Positions 1 through 12,600 of a DNA stretch of 64,000 nucleotides are shown here, piece by piece. Each line of letters starts with the position of its first letter. Position 1 is the stretch's first letter. This stretch comes from Eutreptiella sp. 'Long Island Sound 2002'. Lineage: Eukaryota > Euglenozoa > Euglenophyceae > Eutreptiales > Eutreptiaceae. Under the pieces are notes generated by a model. The model was not told the origin of the DNA and made no database searches. It was given only the letters and a program-made list of their open reading frames with translations. The stretch is from assembly GCA_964036045.1 (NCBI GenBank), contig CAXIWF010000526.1, positions 62,001-126,000 of the forward strand, read 5' to 3'. The translations under genes and the position numbers were made by a program.

Positions 1-780
1 TTCCGAGAATTTTCTGAGAATTTTCCGAGAATTTTCGGAGAATTTTTCGAGAATTTTCCGAGAATTTTCCGTCAATTTTCCGAGAATTTTCCGAGAATTT
101 TCCGAGAATTTTCCGGGAATTTTCCGAGAATTTCCGAGAATTTGCCGAGAATTTTCTGGGAATTTTCCGAGAATTTTCCAAGAATTTTCCGAGAATTTTC
201 CGAGAATTTTCCCAGAATTTTCCGTCAATTTTCCGAGAATTTTCCGAGAATTTTCCGAGATTTTCCGAGAATTTTCCGAGAATTTTCCGAGAATTTTCCG
301 AGAATTTTCTGAGAATTTTCCGAGAATTTTCCGAGAATTTTCTGAGAATTTTCCGAGAATTTTCCGAGAATTTTCCGAGAATTTTCCAAGAATTTTCCGA
401 GAATTTTCCGAGAATTTTCCGAGAATTTTCCGAGAATTTTCCGAGAATTTTCCGAGAATTTTCTGAGAATTTTCCGAGAATTTTCCGAGAATTTTCCGAG
501 AATTTTCTGAGAATTTTCCCAGAATTTTCCGAGAATTTTCCAAGATTTTTCCGAAAATTTTCCGAGAATTTTCCGAGAATTTTCCGAGAATTTTCCGAGA
601 ATTTTCCGGGAATTTTCCGAGAATTTTCCGAGAATTTTCCGAGAATTTTCCGAGAATTTTCCGAGAATTTTCCGAGAATTTTCTGAGAATTTTCCGAGAA
701 TTTTAAGGGGAATTTTCCGAGAATTTTCCGAGAATTTTCCGAGAATTTTACGAGAATTTTCCGAGAATTTTCCGTCATTT
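1..780 (+). repeat. B module, right part, cut by window start
   Basis: The order of variants matches the right half of the B module seen whole at 6,955-8,265. It shows CGGAG plus TTCGAG near 34-50, GTCAATTTT at 71, CCGGG at 113, a 10-bp GAGAATTTCC unit and a GCCGAG unit near 130-150, CTGGG, GTCAATTTT again near 223, a 10-bp GAGATTTTCC unit at about 261-270, the 12-bp AAGGGG unit at 705-710, and GTCATTTTT near 776. The window therefore opens inside a B module whose GATAA landmark lies to the left. A CCCAG unit at 211 is shared only with 22,030 among the B copies I compared. Confidence 0.8.
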
Positions 781-3700
781 TTCCGAGAACTTTCCAAGAA
801 TTTTCCGAGAATTTTCCGAGAATTTTCCGAGAATTTTCCGAGAATTTTCCGAGAATCTTCCGAGAATTTTCCGAGAATTTTCTGAGAATTTTCCCAGAAT
901 TTTCCGAGATTTTTCCGAGATTTTTCCGAGAAGTTTCCGAGAATTTTCCGATAATTTTCCGAGAATTTTGCGAGAATTTTCCGAGAATTTTCCGAGAATT
1001 TTCCGAGAATTTTCCGAGAGTTTTCCGTCAATTTTCCGAGAATTTTCCGAGAATTTTCCGAGAATTTTCCGAGAATTTTCCGAGAATTTTCCGAGAATTT
1101 TCCGAGAATTTTCGGAGAATTTTTCGAGAATTTTCCGAGAATTTTCCGAGAATTTTCCGAGAATTTTCCGAGAATTTTCCGAGAATTTTCCGAGAATTTT
1201 CGGGGAATTTTCCGAGAATTTTCCGAGAATTTTCCGAGAATTTTCCGAGAATTTTCCGAGAATTTTTCGAGAATTTTCTGAGAATTTTCCGAGAATTTTC
1301 CGAGAATTTTCCGAGAATTTTCCGAGAATTTTCCGAGAATTGTCTGAGAATTTTCTGAGAATTTTCCGAGAATTTTCCGAGAATTTTCCGAGAATTTTCC
1401 GAGAATTTTCCGAGAATTTTCCGAGAATTTTCCGAGAATTTTCCGAAAATTTTCCGAGAATTTTCCGAGAATTTTCCGAGAATTTTCCGAGAATTTTCCG
1501 AGAATTTTCCGAGAATTTTCTGAGAATTTTCCCAGAATTTTCCGAGATTTTTCCGAGATTTTTCCGAGAAGTTTCCGAGAATTTTCCGATAATTTTCCGA
1601 GAATTTTCCGAGATTTTTCCGAGAATTTTCCGAGAATTTTCCGAGAATTTTCCGAGAGTTTTCCGTCAATTTTCCGAGAATTTTCCGAGAATTTTCCGAG
1701 AATTTTCGGAGAATTTTCCGAGAATTTTTCGAGAATTTTCCGAGAATTTTCGGAGAATTTTTCGAGAATTTTCCGAGAATTTTCCGAGAATTTTCCGAGA
1801 ATTTTCCGAGAATTTTCCGAGAATTTTCCGAGAATTTTCGGGGGATTTTCCGAGAATTTTCCGAGAATTTTCCGAGAATTTTCCGGGAATTTTCCGAGAA
1901 TTTTCCGAGAATTTTCCGAGAATTTTCCGAGAATTTTCCGAGAATTTTCCGTCAATTTTCCGAGAATTTTCCGAGAATTTTCCGAGAATTTTCCGAGAAT
2001 TTTCCGAGAATTTTCCGAGAATTTTCCGAGAATTTTCCGAGAATTTTCCGAGAATTTTCTGAGAATTTTCCGAGAATTTTCCGAGAATTTTCCGAGAATT
2101 TTCCGAGAATTTTCCGAGAATTGTCTGAGAATTTTCTGAGAATTTTCCGAGAATTTTCCGAGAATTTTCCGAGAATTTTCCGAGAATTTTCCGAGAATTT
2201 TCCGAGAATTTTCCGTCAATTTTCCGAGAATTTTCCGAAAATTTTCCGAGAATTTTCCGAGAATTTTCCGAGAATTTTCCGAGAATTTTCCGAGAATTTT
2301 CCGAGAATTTTCCGAGAATTTTCCGAGAATTTTCCGAGAATTTTCCGAGAATTTTCCGAGAATTTTCCGAGAATTTTCCGAGAATTTTCCGAGAATTTTC
2401 CGAGAATTTTCCGAGAATTTTCCGAGAATTTTCTGAGAATTTCCTGAGAATTTTCCGAGAATTTTCCGAGAATTTTCCGAGAAATTTCCGAGAATTTTCT
2501 GAGAATTTCCCGAGAATTTTCCGAGAATTTTCCGAGAATTTTCCGAGAATTTTCCGAGAATTTTCCGAGAATTTTCCGAGAATTTTCCGACAATTTTCCG
2601 AGAATTTTCCGAGAATTTTCCGAGAATTTTCCGAGAATTTTCCGAGAATTTTCCGAGAATTTTCCGAGAATTTTCTGAGAATCTTCCGAGAATTTTCCGG
2701 GAATTTTCCGAGAATTTTCCGAGAATTTTCCGAGAATTTTCCGAGAATTTTCCAAGAATTTTCCGAGAATTTTCCGAGAATTTTCCGAGATTTTTCCGAG
2801 AATTTTCTGAGAGTTTTCCGAGAATTTTCCGAGAATTTTCTGAGAATTTTCCGAGAATTTTCCGAGAATTTTCCGAGAATTTTCCGAGAATTTTCCGAGA
2901 ATTTTCCGAGAATTTTCCGAGAATTTTCGGAGAATTTTCCGAGAATTTTCCGAGAATTTTCCGAGAATTTTCCGAGAATTTTCCGGGAATTTTCCGAGAA
3001 TTTTCCGAGAATTTTCCAAGAATTTTCCGAGAATTTTCTGAGAATTTTCCGTCAATTTTCCGAGAATTTTCCGAGAATTTTCCGAGAATTTTCCGAGAAT
3101 TTTCCGAGAATTTTCCGAGAATTTTCCAAGAATTTTCTGAGAATTTTCCGAGAATTTTCCGAGAATTTTCCGAGAATTTTCTGAGAATTTTCCAAGAATT
3201 TTTCGAGAATTTTCTGAGAATTTTCCGAGAATTTTCCGAGAATTTTCCGAGAATTTTCCGAGAATTTTCCGAGAATTTTCCGAGAATTTTCCGAGAATTT
3301 TCTGAGAATTTTCCGAGAATTTTCCGAGAATTTTCCGAGAATTTTCCGAGAATTTCCCGAGAATTTTCTGAGAATTTTCTGAGAATTTTCCGAGAATTTT
3401 CCGAGAACTTTCCGAGAATTTTGCGAGAATTTTCCGAGAATTTTCCGAGAATTTTGCGAGAATTTTCCGAGAATTTTCCAAGAATTTTCTGAGAATTTTC
3501 CGAGAATTTTCCGAGAATTTTCTGAGAATTTTCTGAGAATTTTCCGAGAATTTTCCGAGAATTTTCCGAGAATTTTCCGAGAATTTTCCGAGAATTTTCC
3601 GAGAATTTTCCGAGAATTTTTCGAGAATTTTCTGAGAATTTTCTGAGAATTTTCCGAGAATTTTCTGAGAATTTTCCGAGAATTTTCCGAGAAATTTCCG

Positions 3701-4700
3701 AGAATTTTCTGAGAATTTTCCGAGAATTTTCCGACAATTTTCCGAGAATTTTCCGAGAATTTTCCGACAATTTTCTGAGAATTTTCCGAGAATTTTCCGA
3801 GAATTTTCCGAGAATTTTCCGAAAATTTTCCGAGAATTTTCCGAGAATTTTCCGAGAATTTTCCGAGAATTTTCCGAGAATTTTCCGAGAATTTTCCGAG
3901 AATTTTCTGAGAATTGTCTGAGAATTTTCTGAGAATTTTCCGAGAATTTTCCGAGAATTTTCCGAGAATTTTCCGAGAATTTTCCGAAAATTTTCCGAGA
4001 ATTTTCCGAGAATTTTCCGAGAATTTTCCGAGAATTTTCCGAGAATTTTCCGAGAATTTTCCGAGAATTTTCCGAGAATTTTCCGAGAATTTTCTGAGAA
4101 TTTTCCCAGAATTTTCCGAGATTTTTCCGAGATTTTTCCGAGAAGTTTCCGAGAATTTTCCGATAATTTTCCGAGAATTTTCCGAGAATTTTCCGAGAAT
4201 TTTCCGAGAATTTTCCGAGAATTTTCCGAGAGTTTTCCGTCAATTTTCCGAGAATTTTCCGAGAATTTTCCGAGAATTTTCGGAGAATTTTCCGAGAATT
4301 TTTCGAGAATTTTCCGAGAATTTTCGGAAAATTTTTCGAGAATTTTCCGAGAATTTTCCGAGAATTTTCCGAGAATTTTCCGAGAATTTTCCGAGAATTT
4401 TCCGAGAATTTTCGGGGAATTTTCCGAGAATTTTCCGAGAATTTTCCGAGAATTTTCCGGGAATTTTCCGAGAATTTTCCGAGAATTTTCCGAGAATTTT
4501 CCGAGAATTTTCCGAGAATTTTCCGTCAATTTTCCGAGAATTTTCCGAGAATTTTCCGAGAATTTTCCGAGAATTTTCCGAGAATTTTCCGAGAATTTTC
4601 CGGAAATTTTCCGAGAATTTTCCGAGAATTTTCTGAGAATTTTCCGAGAATTTTCCGAGAATTTTCCGAGAATTTTCCGAGAATTTTCCGAGAATTGTCT
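781..4700 (+). repeat. A landmarks plus X module, copy 1
   Basis: Type A landmarks (CCCAG, two GAGATTTTT units, GAGAAG, then GATAA) have their GATAA at 950, 1,588 and 4,162. The first two are 638 bp (58 units) apart. The X module between them and 4.1 kb is marked by GTCAATTTT near 2,215, GAAATTTCC at 2,481 and GTCAATTTT at 3,051, a 570-bp interval that recurs in three other copies. A stretch near 3,410-3,470 has units with TTGCGAG, and GACAATTTT units lie near 3,730-3,770. Nothing here departs from the satellite. Confidence 0.8.
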
Positions 4701-6054
4701 GAGAATTTTCTGAGAATTTTCCGAGAATTTTCCGAGAATTTTCCGAGAATTTTCCGAGAATTTTCCGAGAATTTTCCGAGAATTTTCCGAGAATTTTCCG
4801 AAAATTTTCCGAGAATTTTCCGAGAATTTTCCGAGAATTTCCCGAGAATTTTCCGAGAATTTTCCGAAAATTTTCCGAGAATTTTCCGAGAATTTTCCGA
4901 GAATTTCCCGAGAATTTTCCGAGAATTTTCCGAGAATTTTCCGGGAATTTTCGGAGAATTTTCTGAGAATTTTCCGAGAATTTTCCGAGAATTTTCCGAG
5001 AATTTTCCGAGAATTTTCCGAGAATTTTCGGAGAATTTTTCGAGAATTTTCCGAGAATTTTCCGAGAATTTTCCGAGAATTTTCCGAGAATTTTCCGAGA
5101 ATTTTCCGGGAATTTTCGGAGAATTTTCTGAGAATTTTCCGAGAATTTTCCGAGAATTTTCCGAGAATTTTCCGAGAATTTTCCGAGAATTTTCCGAGAA
5201 TTTTCTGAGAATTTTCCGAGAATTTTCTGAGAATTTTCCGAGAATTTTCCGAGAATTTTCCGAGAATTTTCCGAGAATTTTCGGAGAATTTTTCGAGAAT
5301 TTTCCGAGAATTTTCCGAGAATTTTCCGAGAATTTTCCGAGAATTTTCCGGGAATTTTCGGAGAATTTTCCGAGAATTTTCCGAGAATTTTCCGAGAATT
5401 TTCCGAGAATTTTCCGAGAATTTTCCGAGAATTTTCTGAGAATTTTCCGAGAATTTTCTGAGAATTTTCCGAGAATTTTCCGAGAATTTTCCAAGAATTT
5501 TCCGAGAATTTTCGGAGAATTTTTCGAGAATTTTCCGAGAATTTTCCGAGAATTTTCCGAGAATTTTCCGAGAATTTTCCGGGAATTTTCGGAGAATTTT
5601 CTGAGAATTTTCCGAGAATTTTCCGAGAATTTTCCGAGAATTTTCCGAGAATTTTCTGAGAATTTTCCAAGAATTTTCCGAGATTTTTCCGAGAATTTTC
5701 CGAGAATTTTCCGAGAATTTTCCGAGAATTTTCCGAGAATTTTCCGAGAATTTTCTGAGAATTTTCCGAGAATTTTCCGAGAATTTTCCGAGAATTTTCC
5801 GAGAATTTTCTGGCAATTTTCCGAGAATTTTCCGAGAATTTTCCGAGAATTTCCGAGAATTTTCCGAGAATTTTCGGAGAATTTTTCGAGAATTTTCCGA
5901 GAATTTTCCGAGAATTTTCCGAGAATTTTCCGAGAATTTTCCGGGAATTTTCGGAGAATTTTCTGAGAATTTTCCGAGAATTTTCCGAGAATTTTCCGAG
6001 AATTTTCCGAGAATTTTCCGAGAATTTTCCGAGAATTTTCTGAGAATTTTCCAA
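4701..6054 (+). repeat. Ladder module, copy 1 (four steps)
   Basis: The pair of units GGGAATTTTCGG recurs at 4,943, 5,108, 5,350, 5,581 and 5,943, giving steps of 165, 242, 231 and 362 bp. Each step carries a CGGAG/TTCGAG pair and one or more TTCTGAG units in a fixed order. The last step includes TGGCAATTTT at 5,811 and a 10-bp GAGAATTTCC unit near 5,850, which is why 362 is not a multiple of 11. The same four steps in the same order occur at 26,828-27,828, and an expanded version lies at 17,495-20,275. Confidence 0.85.
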
Positions 6055-6954
6055 GAATTTTCCGAGATTTTTCCGAGAATTTTCCGAGAATTTTCCGAGA
6101 ATTTTCCGAGAATTTTCCGAGAATTTTCCGAGAATTTTCTGAGAACTTTCCGAGAATTTTCCGAGAATTTTCCGAGAATTTTCCGAGAATTTCCGAGAAT
6201 TTTCCGAGAATTTTCCGAGAATTTTCCGTCAATTTTCCGAGAATTTTCTGAGAATTTTCCGAGAATTTTCCGAGAATTTTCCGAGAATTTTCCGAGAATT
6301 TTCCGAGAATTTTCCGAGAATTTTCCGAGAATTTTCCGAGAATTTTCCGAGAATTTTCCGAGAATTTTCCGAGAATTTTCCGAGAACTTTCCGAGAATTT
6401 TCCGAGAATTTTCCGAGAATTTTCCGAGAATTTTCCGAGAATTTTCCGAGAATTATCCGAGAATTATCCGGGAAATTCCGAGAATTTTCCGAGAATTTTC
6501 CGAGAATTTTCCGAGAATTTTCCGAGAATTTTCCGAGAATTTTCCGAGAATTTTCCGAGAATTTTCCGAGAATTTTCCGAGAATTTTCCGAGAATTTTCC
6601 GAGAATTTTCCGAAAATTTTCCGAGAATTTTCCGAGAATTTTCCGAGAATTTTCCGAGAATTTTCCGAGAATTTTCCGAGAATTTTCCGTCAATTTTCCG
6701 AGAATTTTCCGAGAATTTTCCGAAAATTTTCCGAGAATTTTCCGAGAATTTTCCGAGAATTTTCCGAGAATTTTCCGAGAATTTTCCGAGAATTTTCCGA
6801 GAATTTTCCGAGAATTTTCTGAGAATTTTCCGAGAATTTTCCGAGAATTTTCCGAGAATTTTCCGAGAATTTTCCGAGAATTTTCCGAGAATTTTCCGAG
6901 AATTTTCTGAGAATTTCCTGAGAATTTTCCGAGAATTTTCCGAGAATTTTCCGA
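6055..6954 (+). repeat. Linker with twin TTATCC units, copy 1
   Basis: This stretch joins the ladder to the B module. Its marker is two adjacent units with TTATCC in place of TTTTCC, at 6,453 and 6,464, followed by an aberrant GGGAAATTCC unit of 10 bp. The twin TTATCC pair recurs only at 20,796, 28,327 and 48,923, always upstream of GAAAGTTGCG. GTCAATTTT units occur near 6,227 and 6,688. Most other units are consensus, so this is among the more homogeneous parts of the window. Confidence 0.8.
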
Positions 6955-8265
6955 GAAAGTTGCGAGAATTTTCTGAGAATTTTCCGAGAGTTTTCCGAGA
7001 ATTTTCCGAGAATTTTCCGAGAATTTTCCGAGAATTTTCCGAGAATTTTCCGAGAATTTTCCGACAATTTTCCGAGAATTTTCCGAGAATTTTCCGAGAA
7101 TTTTCCGAGAATTTTCCGAGAATTTTCCGAGAATTTTCTGAGAATTTTCCGAGAATTTTCCGGGAATTTTCCGAGAATTTTCCGAGAATTTTCCGAGAAT
7201 TTTCCGAGAATTTTCCAAGAATTTTCCGGGAATTTTCCGAGAATTTTCGGAGAATTTTCCGAGAATTTTCCGAGAATTTTCCGAGAATTTTCCGAGAATT
7301 TTCCGAAAATTTTCTGAGAATTTTCCCAGAACTTTCCGAGAATTTTCCGAGATTTTTCCGAGAAGTTTCCGAGAATTTTCCGATAATTTTCCGAGAATTT
7401 TCCGAGAATTTTCCGAGAATTTTCCGAGAATTTTCTGAGAATTTTCCGAGAATATTCCGAGAATTTTCCGAGAATTTTCTGAGAATTTTCCGAGAATTTT
7501 CGGAGAATTTTTCGAGAATTTTCCGAGAATTTTCCGTCAATTTTCCGAGAATTTTCCGAGAATTTTCCGAGAATTTTCCGAGAATTTTCCGGGAATTTTC
7601 CGAGAATTTCCGAGAATTTGCCGAGAATTTTCTGGGAATTTTCCGAGAATTTTCCAAGAATTTTCCGAGAATTTTCCGAGAATTTTCCGAGAATTTTCCG
7701 TCAATTTTCCGAGAATTTTCCGAGAATTTTCCGAGATTTTCCGAGAATTTTCCGAGAATTTTCCGAGAATTTTCCGAGAATTTTCTGAGAATTTTCCGAG
7801 AATTTTCCGAGAATTTTCTGAGAATTTTCTGAGAATTTTCCGAGAATTTTCCGAGAATTTTCCGAGAATTTTCCAAGAATTTTCCGAGAATTTTCCGAGA
7901 ATTTTCCGAGAATTTTCCGAGAATTTTCCGAGAATTTTCCGAGAATTTTCTGAGAATTTTCCGAGAATTTTCCGAGAATTTTCCGAGAATTTTCTGAGAA
8001 TTTTCCCAGAATTTTCCGAGAATTTTCCAAGATTTTTCCGAGAATTTTCCGAGAATTTTCCGAGAATTTTCCGAGAATTTTCCGAGAATTTTCCGGGAAT
8101 TTTCCGAGAACTTTCCGAGAATTTTCCGAGAATTTTCCGAGAATTTTCCGAGAATTTTCCGAGAATTTTCTGAGAATTTTCCGAGAATTTTAAGGGGAAT
8201 TTTCCGAGAATTTTCCGAGAATTTTCCGAGAATTTTACGAGAATTTTCCGAGAATTTTCCGTCAT
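6955..8265 (+). repeat. B module, copy at 7 kb (reference copy)
   Basis: I use this copy as the reference. In order it has GAAAGTTGCG at 6,955, GACAATTTT near 7,062, CCGGG, CCAAG, CGGAG, GAAAATTTTCTG, CCCAG, one GAGATTTTT, GAGAAG and GATAA at 7,382, GAATATTCC near 7,450, CGGAG/TTCGAG near 7,500, GTCAATTTT at 7,536, a 10-bp GAGAATTTCC unit then GCCGAG and CTGGG near 7,600-7,636, GTCAATTTT near 7,699, a 10-bp GAGATTTTCC unit near 7,735, the 12-bp AAGGGG unit at 8,192, TTACGAG, and GTCATTTTT at 8,261. The two 10-bp units and one 12-bp unit leave a net phase shift of minus one, in line with the 1,055-bp distance from GATAA 7,382 to 8,437. Confidence 0.85.
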
Positions 8266-11200
8266 TTTTCCGAGAACTTTCCAAGAATTTTCGGAGAATT
8301 TTCCGAGAATTTTCCGAGAATTTTCCGAGAATTTTCCGAGAATCTTCCGAGAATTTTCCGAGAATTTTCTGAGAATTTTCCCAGAATTTTCCGAGATTTT
8401 TCCGAGATTTTTCCGAGAAGTTTCCGAGAATTTTCCGATAATTTTCCGAGAATTTTCCGAGAATTTTCCGAGAATTTTCCGAGAATTTTCCGAGAATTTT
8501 CCGAGAGTTTTCCGTCAATTTTCCGAGAATTTTCCGAGAATTTTCCGAGAATTTTCCGAGAATTTTCCGAGAATTTTCCGAGAATTTTCCGAGAATTTTC
8601 GGAGAATTTTTCGAGAATTTTCCGAGAATTTTCCGAGAATTTTCCGAGAATTTTCCGAGAATTTTCCGAGAATTTTCCGAGAATTTTCGGGGAATTTTCC
8701 GAGAATTTTCCGAGAATTTTCCGAGAATTTTCCGAGAATTTTCCGAGAATTTTCCGAGAATTTTCCGAGAATTTTCCGAGAATTTTCCGAGAATTTTCCG
8801 AGAATTGTCTGAGAATTTTCTGAGAATTTTCCGAGAATTTTCCGAGAATTTTCCGAGAATTTTCCGAAAATTTTCCGAGAATTTTCCGAGAATTTTCCGA
8901 GAATTTTCCGAAAATTTTCCGAGAATTTTCCGAGAATTTTCCGAGAATTTTCCGAGAATTTTCCGAGAATTTTCCGAGAATTTTCCGAGAATTTTCCGAG
9001 AATTTTCCGAGAATTTTCTGAGAATTTTCCGAGAATTTTCCGAGAATTTTCCGAGAATTTTCCGAGAATTTTCCGAGAATTTTCGGGGAATTTTCCGAGA
9101 ATTTTCCGAGAATTTTCCGAGAATTTTCCGAGAATTTTCCGAGAATTTTCCGAGAATTTTCTGAGAATTTTCCGAGAATTTTCCGAGAATTTTCCGAGAA
9201 TTTTCCGAGAATTTTCCGAGAATTGTCTGAGAATTTTCTGAGAATTTTCCGAGAATTTTCCGAGAATTTTCCGAGAATTTTCCGAGAATTTTCCGAGAAT
9301 TTTCCGAGAATTTTCCGAAAATTTTCCGAGAATTTTCCGAGAATTTTCCGAGAATTTTCCGAGAATTTTCCGAGAATTTTCCGAGAATTTTCCGAGAATT
9401 TTCCGAGAATTTTCCGAGAATTTTCTGAGAATTTTCCCAGAGTTTTCCGAGATTTTTCCGAGATTTTTCCGAGAAGTTTCCGAGAATTTTCCGATAATTT
9501 TCCGAGAATTTTCCGAGAATTTTCCGAGAATTTTCCGAGAATTTTCCGAGAATTTTCCGAGAGTTTTCCGTCAATTTTCCGAGAATTTTCCGAGAATTTT
9601 CCGAGAATTTTCGGAGAATTTTCCGAGAATTTTTCGAGAATTTTCCGAGAATTTTCGGAGAATTTTTCGAGAATTTTCCGAGAATTTTCCGAGAATTTTC
9701 CGAGAATTTTCCGAGAATTTTCCGAGAATTTTCCGAGAATTTTCCGAGAATTTTCGGGGAATTTTCCGAGAATTTTCCGAGAATTTTCCGAGAATTTTCC
9801 GAGAATTTTCTGAGAATTTTCCGAGAATTTTCCGAGAATTTTCTGAGAATTTTCCGAGAATTTTCCGAGAATTTTCCGAGAATTTTCCAAGAATTTTCCG
9901 AGAATTTTCCGAGAATTTTCCGAGAATTTTCCGAGAATTTTCCGAGAATTTTCCGAGAATTTTCTGAGAATTTTCCGAGAATTTTCCGAGAATTTTCCGA
10001 GAATTTTCTGAGAATTTTCCCAGAATTTTCCGAGAATTTTCCAAGATTTTTCCGAGAATTTTCCGAGAATTTTCCGAGAATTTTCCGAGAATTTTCCGAG
10101 AATTTTCCGGGAATTTTCCGAGAATTTTCCGAGAATTTTCCGAGAATTTTCCGAGAATTTTCCGAGAATTTTCCGAGAATTTTCTGAGAATTTTCCGAGA
10201 ATTTTAAGGGGAATTTTCCGAGAATTTTCCGAGAATTTTCCGAGAATTTTACGAGAATTTTCCGAGAATTTTCCGTCATTTTTCCGAGAACTTTCCAAGA
10301 ATTTTCCGAGAATTTTCCGAGAATTTTCCGAGAATTTTCCGAGAATTTTCCGAGAATCTTCCGAGAATTTTCCGAGAATTTTCTGAGAATTTTCCCAGAA
10401 TTTTCCGAGATTTTTCCGAGATTTTTCCGAGAAGTTTCCGAGAATTTTCCGATAATTTTCCGAGAATTTTCCGAGAATTTTCCGAGAATTTTCCGAGAAT
10501 TTTCCGAGAATTTTCCGAGAGTTTTCCGTCAATTTTCCGAGAATTTTCCGAGAATTTTCCGAGAATTTTCCGAGAATTTTCCGAGAATTTTCCGAGAATT
10601 TTCCGAGAATTTTCGGAGAATTTTTCGAGAATTTTCCGAGAATTTTCCGAGAATTTTCCGAGAATTTTCCGAGAATTTTCCGAGAATTTTCCGAGAATTT
10701 TCGGGGAATTTTCCGAGAATTTTCCGAGAATTTTCCGAGAATTTTCCGAGAATTTTCCGAGAATTTTCCGAGAATTTTCCGAGAATTTTCCGAGAATTTT
10801 CCGAGAATTGTCTGAGAATTTTCTGAGAATTTTCCGAGAATTTTCCGAGAATTTTCCGAGAATTTTCCGAGAATTTTCCGAGAATTTTCCGAGAATTTTC
10901 CGAGAATTTTCCGAAAATTTTCCGAGAATTTTCCGAGAATTTTCCGAGAATTTTCCGAGAATTTTCCGAGAATTTTCCGAGAATTTTCCGAGAATTTTCC
11001 GAGAATTTTCTGAGAATTTTCCCAGAATTTTCCGAGATTTTTCCGAGATTTTTCTGAGAAGTTTCCGAGAATTTTCCGATAATTTTCCGAGAATTTTCCG
11101 AGAATTTTCCGAGAATTTTCCGAGAATTTTCCGAGAATTTTCCGAGAGTTTTCCGTCAATTTTCCGAGAATTTTCCGAGAATTTTCCGAGAATTTTCGGA

Positions 11201-12600
11201 GAATTTTCCGAGAATTTTTCGAGAATTTTCCGAGAATTTTCGGAGAATTTTTCGAGAATTTTCCGAGAATTTTCCGAGAATTTTCCGAGAATTTTCCGAG
11301 AATTTTCCGAGAATTGTCTGAGAATTTTCCGAGAATTTTCCGAGAATTTTCCGAGAATTTTCCGAGAATTTTCCGAGAATTTTCCGAGAATTTTCCGAGA
11401 ATTTTCCGAGAATTTTCCGAAAATTTTCCGAGAATTTTCCGAGAATTTTCCGAGAATTTTCCGAGAATTTTCCGAGAATTTTCCGAGAATTTTCCGAGAA
11501 TTTTCCGAGAATTTTCCGAGAATTTTCTGAGAATTTTCCGAGAATTTTCCGAGAATTTTCCGAGAATTTTCCGAGAATTTTCCGAGAATTTTCGGGGAAT
11601 TTTCCGAGAATTTTCCGAGAATTTTCCGAGAATTTTCCGAGAATTTTCCGAGAATTTTCCGAGAATTTTCTGAGAATTTTCCGAGAATTTTCCGAGAATT
11701 TTCCGAGAATTTTCCGAGAATTTTCCGAGAATTGTCTGAGAATTTTCTGAGAATTTTCCGAGAATTTTCCGAGAATTTTCCGAGAATTTTCCGAGAATTT
11801 TCCGAGAATTTTCCGAGAATTTTCCGAGAATTTTCCGAAAATTTTCCGAGAATTTTCCGAGAATTTTCCGAGAATTTTCCGAGAATTTTCCGAGAATTTT
11901 CCGAGAATTTTCCGAGAATTTTCCGAGAATTTTCCGAGAATTTTCTGAGAATTTTCCCAGAGTTTTCCGAGATTTTTCCGAGATTTTTCCGAGAAGTTTC
12001 CGAGAATTTTCCGATAATTTTCCGAGAATTTTCCGAGAATTTTCCGAGAATTTTCCGAGAATTTTCCGAGAATTTTCCGAGAGTTTTCCGTCAATTTTCC
12101 GAGAATTTTCCGAGAATTTTCCGAGAATTTTCGGAGAATTTTCTGAGAATTTTTCGAGAATTTTCCGAGAATTTTCGGAGAATTTTTCGAGAATTTCCGA
12201 GAATTTTCCGAGAATTTTCCGAGAATTTTCCGAGAATTTTCCGAGAATTTTCCGAGAATTTTCGGGGAATTTTCCGAGAATTTTCCGAGAATTTTCCGAG
12301 AATTTTCCGAGAATTTTCTGAGAATTTTCCGAGAATTTTCCGAGAATTTTCTGAGAATTTCCGAGAATTTTCCGAGAATTTTCCGAGAATTTTCCAAGAA
12401 TTTTCCGAGAATTTTCCGAGAATTTTCCGAGAATTTTCCGAGAATTTTCCGAGAATTTTCCGAGAATTTTCTGAGAATTTTCCGAGAATTTTCCGAGAAT
12501 TTTCCGAGAATTTTCTGAGAATTTTCCCAGAATTTTCCGAGAATTTTCCAAGATTTTTCCGAGAATTTTCCGAGAATTTTCCGAGAATTTTCCGAGAATT
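8266..12600 (+). repeat. Cluster of type A landmarks, copy 1
   Basis: Five type A landmarks lie here, with GATAA at 8,437, 9,493, 10,451, 11,078 and 12,013 (spacings 1,056, 958, 627 and 935 bp). A partial B tail with its own 12-bp AAGGGG unit sits at 10,206. The landmarks at 9,493 and 12,013 share a CCCAGAGTTTT variant, and the one at 11,078 has a TTTCTGAGAAG variant. Both are also found in the matching places of the second copy (32,146, 34,963 and 34,028), so they predate the large duplication. Two extra 10-bp units near 12,194 and 12,355 are absent from the matching positions at 35.1-35.3 kb. Confidence 0.8.

Larger units (their letters stand above)
1..12600 (+). repeat. Large segmental duplication, copy 1
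   Basis: This block recurs in the same orientation at about 21,809-35,555. Matching landmarks are GGGAATTTT 115 and 21,934; CCCAG 211 and 22,030; GATAA 950 and 22,769, 1,588 and 23,407, 4,162 and 26,047, 7,382 and 29,256, 8,437 and 31,035, 11,078 and 34,028, 12,013 and 34,963. The offset moves in steps (21,819, 21,885, 21,874, 22,598, 22,653, 22,906, 22,950), which shows later gain or loss of units in one copy. The copies part after about 12,600, where this one runs into a GAATATTCC unit. The left end is cut by the window, so the true duplication may be longer. Confidence 0.85.

Noticed and set aside
705-710. AAGGGG as a ribosome-binding site before a start codon
   Set aside because: It recurs 13 times as part of a 12-bp satellite unit, no gene follows it, and the context is eukaryotic satellite DNA.
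225-5816. Bottom-strand open frame of 1,863 codons and dozens of similar long frames on both strands
   Set aside because: The consensus repeat has no stop codon in any frame, all frames of a strand give the same rotating 11-residue peptide, starts are mostly TTG codons made by variant units, and frames overlap on both strands. There is no composition or codon signal of a gene, so none is annotated as CDS.
4943-5943. Ladder steps as nucleosome-length repeats
   Set aside because: The steps of 165, 242, 231 and 362 bp do not share one nucleosomal period, and step borders follow variant units created by duplication.
6453-6469. Twin TTATCC units as a GATA-factor site pair
   Set aside because: TTATC does match a GATA core, but only four such pairs occur in the window and they are explained as inherited variants of one linker module. 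The evidence is too thin for a regulatory call.
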